This document shows, one piece after another, positions 1-18,716 of a stretch of 64,000 nt of DNA. Both the position numbers and the translations under genes were made by a program. Position 1 is the first letter of the stretch. The number at the start of each line of letters is the position of its first letter. The notes beneath the pieces were generated by a model. It ran no database searches and was not told the DNA's origin. It saw only the letters and a program-made list of their open reading frames with translations. Source of the DNA: Ferrimonas balearica DSM 9799 (GTDB lineage: Bacteria > Pseudomonadota > Gammaproteobacteria > Enterobacterales > Shewanellaceae); NCBI RefSeq assembly GCF_000148645.1, contig NC_014541.1, positions 1-64,000 on the forward strand, written 5' to 3'.

Positions 1-336
1 AAGACGACCCATGCCGTCAATGGTGATGACAGCAAAGTCTTGCTGGAGATGAAAAGTACTAGTTATTGTGGATAACCTTGTGCATTCACCCCAAGATATA
101 GACAGGCCGATCCAGATCAGATCGGCGCTGGTGGAATTATAGGGATCATCGCGATCCCTTTCCAGCCCTTTAAGATCGCGGATTTAGCTAAACCCCCATA
201 ACGATCCCCTGATCGGATCCTGCGGCAAAGATCAAGGATCATTTCTGGGGATAACCTCCTGGTTTGCTATAGCGATCACTGCCCAAGGCGGGTAAAATTG
301 ATCCTCTTTTGGACTGACAACCTTGGGGCTTTTGCG
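1..336. promoter_or_regulatory. dnaA upstream region rich in GATC sites, candidate origin or dnaA control region
   Basis: No convincing gene is seen in this stretch. It carries 13 GATC sites between about 109 and 303, where fewer than one would be expected by chance. It also has one perfect DnaA box (67-75) and a one-mismatch box, TGGGGATAA, at 246-254. Clustered Dam/SeqA sites with DnaA boxes are typical of gammaproteobacterial oriC and of dnaA promoters. I cannot tell which from this fragment, because the window starts inside the region and no clear AT-rich unwinding element is visible. Confidence 0.6.
67..75 (-). promoter_or_regulatory. DnaA box
   Basis: The plus strand reads TGTGGATAA, the exact complement of the high-affinity DnaA box TTATCCACA. 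It lies about 260 bp upstream of the dnaA start, in the GATC-rich region. It may serve origin function or dnaA autoregulation. Confidence 0.7.
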
Positions 337-1704
337 GTGAGTTTACCGGTATGGCAGCAGTGCGTTGAGCGACTCCGCGATGAGTTGCCGGCACAGCAAT
401 TCAGCATGTGGATCCGCCCTTTACAGGCAGAGCTCATGGGCGACACCCTGGTCCTCTATGCACCGAACCGTTTCGTGCTGGACTGGGTGCGGGACAAATA
501 CCTGAACTCCATCACTGCGTTCCTTGCGGAAACTTTGGGCGACCAGGCCCCGGCGCTGCAGTTTGATATTGGCAGCAAGCCGGAAGCGCGTCCCAAAGTG
601 GACATCGGCACCCCGCGTCCGGCGGCGGCCGTTCCGGCCAGCCCCGTTCGTACTGAGCCGCCGGCCAGCAGCAACCAGAGCGTTCGCAGCAACATCAACC
701 CCAACTACCAGTTCGACAACTTTGTAGAGGGTAAGTCCAACCAGTTGGCCCGTGCTGCGGCCAGTCAGGTGGCGGACAACCCCGGTGGCGCGTACAACCC
801 GCTGTTCCTCTATGGCGGCACTGGCCTGGGTAAAACGCACCTTCTTCATGCTGTGGGTAACGGCATCATGAAGCGGAAACCCAACGCCAAAGTGGTTTAC
901 ATGCACTCTGAACGCTTCGTTCAGGACATGGTAAAAGCCCTGCAGAACAACGCCATTGCCGAATTCAAACGCTACTACCGTAGCGTCGACGCCCTGCTGA
1001 TCGATGACATCCAGTTCTTTGCCAACAAGGATCGATCCCAGGAGGAGTTCTTCCACACCTTTAACGCGTTGTTGGAAGGCAATCACCAGATCATCCTGAC
1101 CTCAGATCGGTATCCGAAAGAGATCGATGGCGTGGAAGATCGCCTGAAGTCTCGCTTCGGCTGGGGTCTGACCGTGGCGATTGAGCCGCCGGAGCTGGAA
1201 ACCCGGGTGGCGATCCTGATGCGCAAGGCGGAGGAGAGCAATATCCACCTGCCGGACGAAGTGGCGTTCTTTATCGCCAAGCGTTTGCGCTCCAACGTCC
1301 GTGAACTGGAAGGGGCACTGAACCGGGTTATCGCGAACGCGAACTTCACCGGACGCCCGATCACCATTGATTTCGTTCGTGAAGCCCTGCGAGACCTGCT
1401 GGCATTGCAGGAAAAGCTTGTTACGATTGACAACATTCAGAAGACGGTTGCCGAGTACTACAAGATCAAGGTGGCCGACTTGTTGTCAAAACGTCGTTCG
1501 CGTTCCGTGGCGCGGCCGCGCCAGGTGGCGATGGCCCTGGCCAAAGAATTGACCAATCACAGCCTGCCTGAGATAGGCGATGCCTTTGGTGGCCGCGACC
1601 ATACTACGGTGCTTCATGCCTGCCGCAAGATTGAACAGTTGCGGGAGGAGAGTCATGACATCAAAGAAGACTACGCGAACCTGATCCGTACCTTGTCCTC
1701 CTGA
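337..1704 (+). CDS. dnaA: chromosomal replication initiator DnaA
   Basis: AAA+ ATPase that binds DnaA boxes, unwinds the origin and loads the replicative helicase. The open frame begins at a TTG at 298, but family alignment favours the GTG at 337: the product then starts MSLPVWQQC, matching E. coli MSLSLWQQC, also a GTG start, and gives 455 residues. Visible features are the N-terminal DnaB-interaction domain, a variable Pro/Ala linker around residues 85-115, Walker A ([10 protein letters not shown]), Walker B (LLIDDIQF) and the C-terminal box-binding signature ([15 protein letters not shown]). It is first in a dnaA-dnaN-recF-gyrB run and is followed by dnaN after 13 bp. Upstream DnaA boxes suggest autoregulation. 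Confidence 0.97.
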   Translation: MSLPVWQQCVERLRDELPAQQFSMWIRPLQAELMGDTLVLYAPNRFVLDWVRDKYLNSITAFLAETLGDQAPALQFDIGSKPEARPKVDIGTPRPAAAVPASPVRTEPPASSNQSVRSNINPNYQFDNFVEGKSNQLARAAASQVADNPGGAYNPLFLYGGTGLGKTHLLHAVGNGIMKRKPNAKVVYMHSERFVQDMVKALQNNAIAEFKRYYRSVDALLIDDIQFFANKDRSQEEFFHTFNALLEGNHQIILTSDRYPKEIDGVEDRLKSRFGWGLTVAIEPPELETRVAILMRKAEESNIHLPDEVAFFIAKRLRSNVRELEGALNRVIANANFTGRPITIDFVREALRDLLALQEKLVTIDNIQKTVAEYYKIKVADLLSKRRSRSVARPRQVAMALAKELTNHSLPEIGDAFGGRDHTTVLHACRKIEQLREESHDIKEDYANLIRTLSS

Positions 1705-1717
1705 TGGGTGAGTGAAC

Positions 1718-2817
1718 ATGCAATTTGTCATCAACAGGGAAACCCTGCTGAAACCGCTGCAACTGGTTTCTGGAGCCGTTGAGCGGCGACACAACCTGCC
1801 GATTCTGGCCAATGTGTTGCTGGAAGTAAGTGGTAACTTACTTAAGGTGACCGGCACCGACCTGGAGGTCGAACTGATCGGCCAGGTTGAAGTGGAAGGG
1901 GATATCCAGCCGGGCCGCACCACCGTGCCTGCCCGCAAATTCCTCGATATCTGTAAAAGTCTGCCTGACCAGGCCGAACTGCGTATTGAGCAGCAGGACA
2001 ACCGCTTGCTGATCAAGTCCGGCCGTAGCCGATTCTCGCTCTCCACCCTGCCGGCGGATGAGTTTCCGGAGATCGGCGACTGGAAAGGCGAGCTTCAGTT
2101 TACTTTGCCGCAAGGGGTACTGAAGTCGTTGATCGAGGCGACTCAGTTCTCCATGGCGCATCAGGACGTCCGTTACTATCTCAACGGCATGCTGTTTGAA
2201 ACCGAAGGTAATGTACTGCGTACCGTGGCCACCGATGGCCACCGTCTGGCGGTCAGCCACCGGGTGATTGAAGCCTCTCTGCCGGAGAAGCAGGTGATCG
2301 TACCCCGCAAAGGGGTGATTGAGCTGAGTCGTCTGTTTGAGGACGAGCAGGCTGAGATCACTCTGTGCATCGGCGAAAGCAGCATCCGCGCGGTGACTCG
2401 TGATGCCATCTTCACCTCCAAACTGGTGGATGGCCGGTTCCCGGACTACCGTCGCGTATTGCCCAAAGATGGCGATAAAGTGGTGGTGGCTGAGCGTGAC
2501 GCGCTGCGCCAGGCGTTTGCCCGTGCCTCCATTCTCTCCAATGAGAAGTTCCGTGGCGTTCGCCTGTTGCTGGAGAACGATCGCCTGACCATCACCGCCA
2601 ACAACCCTGAACAGGAAGAGGCGGAAGAGGTACTGGACCTGGCTTACCCCTACACCTCACTGGAGATCGGCTTCAACGTCTCCTACGTGCTGGACGTGCT
2701 GAATGCCCTGAAGCAGGAGAACGTCAAGATGGTGCTTGGTGAGGCCAACAGCAGCGCCCTGTTTGAGAACGCGGATAACGATGAATCACTCTACGTGGTG
2801 ATGCCGATGCGACTCTG

Positions 2818-2818
<1 letters not shown>
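1718..2818 (+). CDS. dnaN: DNA polymerase III beta sliding clamp
   Basis: Ring-shaped processivity clamp that tethers DNA polymerase III and repair factors to DNA. The ATG at 1718 is preferred over the in-frame GTG at 1712: it gives MQFVINRETLLKPL, aligning with E. coli MKFTVEREHLLKPL, and exactly 366 residues, the E. coli length. The C-terminus ends VVMPMRL, the conserved clamp tail. The stop overlaps the recF start in TGATG, so the two genes are probably translationally coupled in the dnaA operon. Confidence 0.97.
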
Positions 2819-6319
<3,501 letters not shown>

Positions 6320-6337
6320 TCGCGCACAGCCTCAGAC

Positions 6338-6366
6338 AAAAAAGCAGCCTTCGGGCTGCTTTTTTA
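6338..6366 (+). terminator. intrinsic terminator after gyrB
   Basis: The perfect stem AAAAAAGCAGCC / GGCTGCTTTTTT with a TTCG loop and a T tract lies 18 bp after the gyrB stop. Confidence 0.9.
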
Positions 6367-6413
6367 TTGGCTGTATTCCGCTCTCTGCTGCCGTTGAGCA
6401 AAAGCGCCAGATA

Positions 6414-6429
6414 TGTTTCACGTGGAACA
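6414..6429. promoter_or_regulatory. parS centromere-like ParB site
   Basis: TGTTTCACGTGGAACA fits the conserved bacterial parS consensus (TGTTNCACGTGNAACA type). It lies in the convergent gap between the gyrB and guaC terminators, outside any gene, as expected of a dedicated site. It is the best match of the three sites in this window. No parA or parB gene is present here. Confidence 0.85.
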
Positions 6430-6432
6430 TGG

Positions 6433-6462
6433 CAAAAAAAACGCTGCCCCTGGGCAGCGTTT
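6433..6462 (-). terminator. intrinsic terminator after guaC
   Basis: The stem AAACGCTGCCC / GGGCAGCGTTT has a two-base loop. On the minus strand it is followed by a T tract (plus-strand A run at 6434-6441). It lies 24 bp past the guaC stop. Confidence 0.85.
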
Positions 6463-6486
6463 CTGTTTCGCGTTGGTTCAGGCCGC

Positions 6487-7524
6487 TCAGTTAAAGATGC
6501 GGTTTTCCTGCTCCTGTACGCGGATAAAGGTGGTGCGCTTGGTCAGCTCTTTCAGCTTGGAGGCGCCCACGTAGGTGCAGGTGGAGCGAACGCCACCAAG
6601 GATGTCCTGGACGGTGTTCTCTACCGGACCACGGAAGGGCACCAGAACGGTTTTGCCTTCGGATGCGCGGTAGGTGGCAACACCACCGGAGTGCTTGTTC
6701 ATGGCGGTGTCAGAGCTCATGCCGTAGAACTGCATCATCGGCTTGCCGTCTTTCTCTACCAGCTCACCGCCGGCTTCTTCGTGGCCAGCGAACATGCCGC
6801 CGATCATCACAAAGTCGGAACCACCGCCGAAGGCTTTGGCGACATCACCCGGACAGGTGCAACCGCCGTCAGAAACGATCTGACCACCCAGGCCGTGGGC
6901 TGCATCGGCACACTCGATAACGGCAGACAGCTGCGGGTAACCCACACCGGTCTTAACACGGGTGGTACATACGGAACCCGGGCCAATGCCCACCTTAACG
7001 ATGTCGGCGCCGCTGATGATCAGCTCTTCCACCATCTCACCGGTCACCACGTTGCCAGCAACGATAACACGGGTCGGTTGGGCTTCACGTACTCGGCGAA
7101 CAAAGTCGACAAAGCTCTGCTGGTAGCCGTTGGCCACATCGATGCAGATAAAGCGCAGTTTCGGGTTGGCTTTGAGGATGGCACTCAGCTTTTCGAAGTC
7201 GGCCTGAGAGGTGCCGGTGGACACCATCACGTGGTCGAAAATGGTCTCCGGTTGAGTGGCCAGCCAGGCAGTCCACTGCTCGACAGTGTAGTGCTTGTGT
7301 ACGGCGGTCAGCATCAGGTGCTGCGCCAGGGCTTCGGCCATCTCAAAGGTACCGACGGTATCCATGTTGGCGGCGATAACCGGGATGCCGGTCCAGCTGC
7401 CTTCGGCGTGCTTGAACTGGAAGGTACGGCGGATGTCGACCTGAGAACGGCTGGACAGAGTAGAACGCTTAGGACGGAAAAGTACGTCTTTAAAGCCCAG
7501 TTTCAGATCCGCTTCGATATGCAT
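6487..7524 (-). CDS. guaC: GMP reductase
   Basis: NADPH-dependent reductive deamination of GMP to IMP, returning guanine nucleotides to the common purine precursor. It has 345 residues (E. coli 347). The IMPDH/GMPR TIM-barrel fold is recognisable from [18 protein letters not shown] and the loop [11 protein letters not shown], whose Cys186 is the catalytic thiol. GGMFAGHEE follows further on. It has no CBS domains, which separates it from IMP dehydrogenase. It is a single gene with its own terminator. The roughly 180-nt leader holds several inverted repeats and could be regulatory. Confidence 0.96.
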   Translation of the reverse strand: MHIEADLKLGFKDVLFRPKRSTLSSRSQVDIRRTFQFKHAEGSWTGIPVIAANMDTVGTFEMAEALAQHLMLTAVHKHYTVEQWTAWLATQPETIFDHVMVSTGTSQADFEKLSAILKANPKLRFICIDVANGYQQSFVDFVRRVREAQPTRVIVAGNVVTGEMVEELIISGADIVKVGIGPGSVCTTRVKTGVGYPQLSAVIECADAAHGLGGQIVSDGGCTCPGDVAKAFGGGSDFVMIGGMFAGHEEAGGELVEKDGKPMMQFYGMSSDTAMNKHSGGVATYRASEGKTVLVPFRGPVENTVQDILGGVRSTCTYVGASKLKELTKRTTFIRVQEQENRIFN

Positions 7525-7559
7525 GGAGATACCCTATTTCAAATATAAACTTCTATGAA

Positions 7560-7690
7560 ATCAGGGCAGATGACGGGAATAGAGGAGGCTATTCAACCGG
7601 TACATCTGGCCTAATCAATTAGCACGCGCACCGGTTTTGGGCATTCTAACGACAGATCCTTCTGAAGCAAGATCTCTCGTTAGAACACTG
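7560..7690 (-). promoter_or_regulatory. structured 5' leader upstream of guaC
   Basis: Three dyads lie between guaC and glyS. Two are nested: GGGCAGATG (7564-7572) with CATCTGGCC (7603-7611, one mismatch) encloses GAATAG (7577-7582) / CTATTC (7589-7594). On the minus-strand RNA the inner loop reads CCUCCU. A third, longer dyad pairs 7644-7658 with 7671-7685 (14 of 15 bases). I recognise no known riboswitch class. It could be a cis-regulatory RNA, an operator set or an attenuator. Confidence 0.45.
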
Positions 7691-7705
7691 TGTTCCGTAG
7701 AAAGG

Positions 7706-7732
7706 AAAAAGGCCACCCGAGGGTGGCCTTTT
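7706..7732 (-). terminator. intrinsic terminator after glyS
   Basis: AAAAGGCCACCC / GGGTGGCCTTTT is a 12-bp stem with a two-base loop. It lies 17 bp past the glyS stop, and its A/T flanks would let it work in either direction. Confidence 0.85.
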
Positions 7733-7748
7733 GTTTAAATACAACAGC

Positions 7749-9842
7749 TTACTGTTGAAGCAGGGAGATATCCGCGACCTGCATAAACAGTTGGCGCAGC
7801 TGTTTGAGCAGCGCCTGGCGGTTGGCGCGCAGGGCCGGGTCTTCCGCATTCACCATCACGGCTTCAAAGAAAGCGTCCACCGGTTCGCGCAGATCGGCCA
7901 GGGCCAGCAGCGCATTCTGGTAGTCGCCAGCGGCGAACATCGGCTCTACTTTGGCGGCCACCTGGGCCACGATATCAGCCAGTACCTTCTCGGCATCATC
8001 CTGCAGCAGGGCGGCATCAACCTGATCGGCAATCGGGCCTTCTACTTTGGCCAGGATGTTGCCCACGCGCTTGTTCGCGGCTGCCAGAGCTTCTGCGGCG
8101 TCGAGGCTGCGGAAGTGCTGTACCGCTTTCACGCGGCGGTCGAAGTCCACCGGACGGGTCGGACGAACGGCCAGCACGGCCTGAATTACGTCAGCCGGGA
8201 AACCCTCTTCCTGATACCAGGCGCGGAAACGGCCCAGCATAAAGTCGACCACCTGGTTGCAGATCTCGGCGCCTTTCTTGCCGTCGGCATCCAGTTTTTC
8301 CTGCTCGGCGAACAGGCTGTAGCTGAAAGCGGCCAGGTCAAACAGGTCCAGCGGCAGCGCTTTATCTACCGCAATGCGCAGGATACCAATGGCAGCACGA
8401 CGCAGGGCGAAGGGGTCTTTATCCGCTTTCGGCGGCTGGCCGATGCCGAAGATGCCCACCAGGGAATCCATCTTGTCAGCAATCGCCAGTGCCTGAGCCA
8501 CACCGGAGGAGGGCAGCTCATCGCCGGCAAAGCGCGGCTGATACTGCTCATTCAGAGCAACGGCAACGGCTTCAGCTTCGCCATCATGGCGGGCGTAGTG
8601 CATGCCCATGATGCCCTGGGTGTCGGTAAACTCGAACACCATGTTGGTCATCAGGTCGCACTTGGAGAGCTGACCGGCACGGGCGGCGTGAGCGCGGTCA
8701 GCGCCAATCAGGCCAGCGATGTGCTCAGCCAGAGCCTGGATGCGGTCGGTCTTGTCTTTCAGGGTACCCAGCTGTTTCTGGAACAGCACGGTTTCCAGAC
8801 GCGGCAGCAGGGATTCCAGAGTCTGCTTCTTATCGGTTTCGAAGAAGAATTCGGCGTCGGCCAGACGGGGACGCACCACCTTCTCGTTACCGGCGATCAC
8901 CACAGCGGGGTCTTTGGACTCCAGATTGGAGACAAAGATGAACTTCGGCAGCAGCTTGCCTTCGGCGTCGTATACCGGGAAGTACTTCTGGTCACCCTTC
9001 ATGGTGTACACCAGTGCTTCAGCAGGGACGGCCAGGAACTTCTCTTCGAAGGAGGCGGTCAGCACCACCGGCCATTCAACCAGAGAGGTTACCTCTTCCA
9101 GCAGCTCGTCATCGAGATCCGCGTGGCCGCCGATCTCGGCAGCCGCAGCCTGGATGTCGGCAACGATTTTGGCTTTACGACGCTCGTAATCGGCGATCAC
9201 CTTGCCTTGCTCTTCCAGCAGGGCCGGGTACTGTTCGGCGTGCTCAATGGTAAGTACCTGCTCACCCATAAAGCGGTGACCCAGCAGGGTGTTACCACTG
9301 GCTTTACCCAGAATGGTGGCCGGCAGCAGGTGCTCGCCCAGCATCAGGGTCACGGTTTGTACCGGACGGATAAACTGGGTGTCGTAGGCGCCCCAACGCA
9401 TCGGCTTGGGGATAGGCAGCTTGGCCAACGCTTCGCTGACCATCTGGGGCAGCAGCTCAGCAGCACTCTGGCCTTTTACCTCGGCTTTGTGCAGCAGCCA
9501 TTCGCCCTTATCGGTAGCGATGCGGCCCGCTTCAGCCACGGTGATGCCGTTGGAACGGGCCCAGCCTTCAGCGGCTTTGGTGGGGTTGCCGTCGGCATCG
9601 AACGCGGCCTGTACTGCCGGGCCACGTTTCTCAACGATTTTGTCAGCCTGTTGGGCCGCCAGCGCGCTGACCTTGATAGCCAGGCGACGGGGGGAGGCGA
9701 ACCAGGTCAGGTCACCGTAAGGCAGCTCAGCCGCATTGAGGCTGTCCACCATATTGGCGGCAAAGGATTCGGCCAGGGTACGCAGCGCCTTCGGCGGCAG
9801 TTCTTCGGTACCGATCTCTACCAAAAAAGTCTGTTGTTCCAT
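7749..9842 (-). CDS. glyS: glycyl-tRNA synthetase beta subunit
   Basis: Beta subunit of the heterotetrameric bacterial glycyl-tRNA synthetase; it contributes tRNA binding while GlyQ carries the aminoacylation site. The frame opens at 9890, but the start is placed at 9842 because [20 protein letters not shown] matches E. coli [20 protein letters not shown] and leaves 7 bp after glyQ. The product is 697 residues (E. coli 689). HD-like and anticodon-binding regions occupy the C-terminal half. It is cotranscribed with glyQ and followed by a terminator. Confidence 0.97.
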   Translation of the reverse strand: MEQQTFLVEIGTEELPPKALRTLAESFAANMVDSLNAAELPYGDLTWFASPRRLAIKVSALAAQQADKIVEKRGPAVQAAFDADGNPTKAAEGWARSNGITVAEAGRIATDKGEWLLHKAEVKGQSAAELLPQMVSEALAKLPIPKPMRWGAYDTQFIRPVQTVTLMLGEHLLPATILGKASGNTLLGHRFMGEQVLTIEHAEQYPALLEEQGKVIADYERRKAKIVADIQAAAAEIGGHADLDDELLEEVTSLVEWPVVLTASFEEKFLAVPAEALVYTMKGDQKYFPVYDAEGKLLPKFIFVSNLESKDPAVVIAGNEKVVRPRLADAEFFFETDKKQTLESLLPRLETVLFQKQLGTLKDKTDRIQALAEHIAGLIGADRAHAARAGQLSKCDLMTNMVFEFTDTQGIMGMHYARHDGEAEAVAVALNEQYQPRFAGDELPSSGVAQALAIADKMDSLVGIFGIGQPPKADKDPFALRRAAIGILRIAVDKALPLDLFDLAAFSYSLFAEQEKLDADGKKGAEICNQVVDFMLGRFRAWYQEEGFPADVIQAVLAVRPTRPVDFDRRVKAVQHFRSLDAAEALAAANKRVGNILAKVEGPIADQVDAALLQDDAEKVLADIVAQVAAKVEPMFAAGDYQNALLALADLREPVDAFFEAVMVNAEDPALRANRQALLKQLRQLFMQVADISLLQQ

Positions 9843-9849
9843 TACTGCC

Positions 9850-10761
9850 TCATTTCGCCGGTTTGCACATCGGGAAGCCCAGGGCTTCACGGGACGCGTA
9901 GTAGGCTTCCGCCACGGCCTTGGTCAGGGTGCGGATGCGCAGGATGTAGCGTTGACGCTCGGTCACCGAGATCGCCTTACGGGCGTCCAGCAGGTTGAAC
10001 GCGTGAGCGGCATCGAGGATGCGCTCGTAGGCGGGCAACGGCAGCGGCTTCTCCAGCGCCAGCAGCTTCTGACACTCCTTCTCGGACTGGTCGAAGTGGG
10101 CGAACAGGAAGTCGACGTCGGCGTGTTCGAAGTTGTAGGTGGACTGCTCAATCTCGTTCTGCAGGAACACGTCACCGTAGGTGATGGTGCCGAACGGGCC
10201 GTCACACCAAACCAGGTCATAGACGTTGTCGACGCCCTGGATGTACATGGCCAGACGCTCAATACCGTAGGTGATCTCACCGGTTACCGGCTTACACTCG
10301 AGGCCACCAACCTGCTGGAAGTAGGTGAACTGGGTCACTTCCATGCCGTCGAGCCACACTTCCCAGCCCAGACCCCAGGCACCCAGAGTCGGGTTTTCCC
10401 AGTTGTCTTCCACAAAGCGGATGTCGTGCACCTGAGTGTCTACACCCAGTGCGCGCAGGGAACCCAGGTAGAGATCCTGGATGTTGTCCGGGCTCGGCTT
10501 CAGCATCACCTGGAACTGGTAGTAGTGCTGGAGACGGTTGGGGTTTTCGCCGTAGCGACCGTCGGTAGGACGGCGGGAGGGCTGAACGTAAGCGGCGGCA
10601 AAGGGCTCCGGGCCCAGAGCACGCAGGCAGGTGAGTGGGTGGGAGGTTCCTGCTCCCACTTCCTTGTCCAGAGGCTGGACAACGGCGCAGCCTTGCTGGG
10701 CCCAGTAGTCCTGCAGGGCAAGGATCATGCCCTGGAAGGTCTTGGTATCATACTTCTGCAT
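9850..10761 (-). CDS. glyQ: glycyl-tRNA synthetase alpha subunit
   Basis: Catalytic class II subunit that forms glycyl-adenylate and charges tRNA-Gly. It has 303 residues, identical in length to E. coli GlyQ. Motifs seen are [18 protein letters not shown] at the N-terminus, [19 protein letters not shown] with [17 protein letters not shown] (class II motif 2 region), and [19 protein letters not shown] towards the C-terminus. It is the first gene of glyQ-glyS. The divergent gene is tag, with 116 bp between the starts to hold both promoters. Confidence 0.97.
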   Translation of the reverse strand: MQKYDTKTFQGMILALQDYWAQQGCAVVQPLDKEVGAGTSHPLTCLRALGPEPFAAAYVQPSRRPTDGRYGENPNRLQHYYQFQVMLKPSPDNIQDLYLGSLRALGVDTQVHDIRFVEDNWENPTLGAWGLGWEVWLDGMEVTQFTYFQQVGGLECKPVTGEITYGIERLAMYIQGVDNVYDLVWCDGPFGTITYGDVFLQNEIEQSTYNFEHADVDFLFAHFDQSEKECQKLLALEKPLPLPAYERILDAAHAFNLLDARKAISVTERQRYILRIRTLTKAVAEAYYASREALGFPMCKPAK

Positions 10762-10877
10762 GGGATCGACCTGAATGCGGTAGAAAATGACGGTAAATGG
10801 GGGTGATTATACCCTGTGCTACGGTCGAATGTAGGTTAAATTTTATGCCCGGAGCCGTTGAGCCATAAGGAAAAGCG

Positions 10878-11447
10878 ATGAGTGAAGGACGATGCACTTG
10901 GTGCGGGGACGATCCCCAGTATGTGGCCTACCACGACAATCAGTGGGGCCGACCGGTCTACGACAAATATGAGCTGTTCGAAAAGCTGTGTCTGGATGGT
11001 CAGCAGGCGGGACTATCCTGGCTGATCATTCTGCGCAAAACCGAGCACTACCGAACCGCTTTTGACGGCTTTGATCCGGCCAAGATAGCGCAATACGATG
11101 AGGCCAAAGTGGAGGTCTTATTGCAAAACCCCGGCATTGTCCGTAACCGGCTTAAGGTGAACTCCATCATCCGTAACGCCAAAGCCTTTTTGGCGATGGA
11201 GCAACAGGGCATCGATTTCAGTGCGTTTCTTTGGGATTTTGTCGGAGGGCAGCCAAAACTGAACCATTGGCAAACCACCGCCGAATTGCCCGCCACCTCA
11301 GCCGAGTCTGATGCCATGAGCAAAGCGCTGAAGAAGGCGGGCTTTAACTTTGTGGGGTCCACCATCTGTTATGCCTTTATGCAGGCGGTGGGGATGGTGA
11401 ACGACCATCTGGTCAGCTGCCCACAGCACGCGGAATGTCAGCGCTGA
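10878..11447 (+). CDS. tag: DNA-3-methyladenine glycosylase I
   Basis: Base-excision repair glycosylase that removes 3-methyladenine from alkylated DNA. It has 189 residues (E. coli 187). The Zn-binding residues of the family are present: Cys6, His19, His177 and Cys181. Other matches are AYHDNQWGRP, CLDGQQAGLSW and KALKKAGFNFVGSTICYAFMQA, the helix-hairpin-helix end. A purine-rich AAGGAAAAG precedes the ATG. The glyQS-tag order is also known from Shewanella. Confidence 0.95.
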   Translation: MSEGRCTWCGDDPQYVAYHDNQWGRPVYDKYELFEKLCLDGQQAGLSWLIILRKTEHYRTAFDGFDPAKIAQYDEAKVEVLLQNPGIVRNRLKVNSIIRNAKAFLAMEQQGIDFSAFLWDFVGGQPKLNHWQTTAELPATSAESDAMSKALKKAGFNFVGSTICYAFMQAVGMVNDHLVSCPQHAECQR

Positions 11448-11456
11448 TCGGATTGC

Positions 11457-11487
11457 AAAAAAAGGGGAGCCGCAGGCTCCCCTTTTT
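11457..11487. terminator. bidirectional terminator between tag and the amidohydrolase gene
   Basis: GGGGAGCC / GGCTCCCC with a 3-base loop is flanked by A and T runs. It can end transcription from tag (plus) and from the convergent amidohydrolase gene (minus). Confidence 0.85.
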
Positions 11488-11501
11488 GGTTGGGCCATCA
11501 G

Positions 11502-14696
<3,195 letters not shown>

Positions 14697-14726
14697 GACA
14701 CGTCCTGTAGTCTTGTTGTTATGCCT

Positions 14727-14736
14727 ATGTATACAA
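14727..14736. promoter_or_regulatory. possible operator, ATGTATACAA palindrome
   Basis: ATGTATACAA is centred about 35 bp upstream of the amidohydrolase start. A near-identical TTGTATACAA lies upstream of the M9 peptidase gene at 33955. Palindromes of this type are bound by some GntR-family regulators; no regulator is identified here. Confidence 0.35.
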
Positions 14737-14760
14737 AATTCATAGTACCAAGATCACAGG

Positions 14761-14789
14761 AAAAACGAATAGGGCGGCCGAAGCCGCCC
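14761..14789 (-). terminator. probable terminator after tusA
   Basis: GGGCGGC / GCCGCCC with a CGAA loop lies 24 bp past the tusA stop. On the minus strand a T-rich tract follows after a few bases, so it is moderate rather than strong. Confidence 0.6.
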
Positions 14790-14813
14790 CATGGGAATTT
14801 GTGTTGGGATGTG

Positions 14814-15059
14814 TCAGAGGCCCTTGCGGATCAGGTAACGGTAGGGCGCCTGCTCGGTTTCACTGGCCACCAGAGTGTGGTCCATAAACTGGCAGAAACT
14901 GGGAATGTCGCGGGTGGTGGACGGGTCATCCGCGGTCACCAGCAGGGTTTCACCGTCGGCCATATTGCGCACGGTTTTGCGCACCATCATCACCGGTTCC
15001 GGACAGCGCAGTCCGATGGCATCAAGGGTGTGTTGGGCGCTAACAAAAAGTTCTGACAT
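14814..15059 (-). CDS. tusA: sulfurtransferase TusA
   Basis: Small sulfur carrier that takes persulfide sulfur from IscS and passes it on for 2-thiouridine modification of tRNA. It has 81 residues, as in E. coli. Cys19 in [16 protein letters not shown] is the active thiol. The SirA/TusA fold is recognisable along its full length ([18 protein letters not shown]). It lies between the amidohydrolase gene and fadA as a single gene with its own terminator. Confidence 0.95.
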   Translation of the reverse strand: MSELFVSAQHTLDAIGLRCPEPVMMVRKTVRNMADGETLLVTADDPSTTRDIPSFCQFMDHTLVASETEQAPYRYLIRKGL

Positions 15060-15164
15060 GGTGAAACTACCGAAGACTTAACGATGAGGCGGCTATGATA
15101 CGCCGACGCGGTATCCGATCAACTCCTGCTCATTTTTTGAGCCTAGCAGAGTGATCCGGGTATC

Positions 15165-15192
15165 AAAAAAGGGCAGCCTGAGCTGCCCTTTT
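15165..15192 (-). terminator. intrinsic terminator after fadA
   Basis: AAAAGGGCAGC / GCTGCCCTTTT with a CTGA loop. On the minus strand a T tract follows (plus-strand A run at 15165-15170). It lies 22 bp past the fadA stop. Confidence 0.85.
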
Positions 15193-15213
15193 GTGGTTAT
15201 CGCGTTGGACGCG

Positions 15214-18542
<3,329 letters not shown>

Positions 18543-18623
18543 GGTTGGGTTCCTTTTTTACCACATCCGAGTGATGGCATTGTGAGCAAGTGTGAGGCGG
18601 GTCACGGTAAATTGCAACACCTA

Positions 18624-18642
18624 TTTAAAACGGGTGTTTAAA
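18624..18642. promoter_or_regulatory. possible PsrA-type operator upstream of fadB
   Basis: TTTAAAACGGGTGTTTAAA contains AAAC-N4-GTTT. This resembles the published PsrA consensus, in which such half-sites are separated by 2-4 bases. It lies between fadB and pepQ, nearer the pepQ start (75 bp) than the fadB start (82 bp). Regulation of fadBA by PsrA in Alteromonadales is known; assigning this site is inference. Confidence 0.35.
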
Positions 18643-18716
18643 CTCCGTGGCATGAATTGCCCCAAGCCCGGTGATACACTCCGGGCATTCAATGCTGAAC
18701 GACTGCCGAGTACGCG

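Noticed and set aside
7731-9998. 755-residue open frame on the plus strand opposite glyS
   Set aside because: Antisense of glyS; low-complexity composition rich in Gln, Gly and His, and no domain I recognise.
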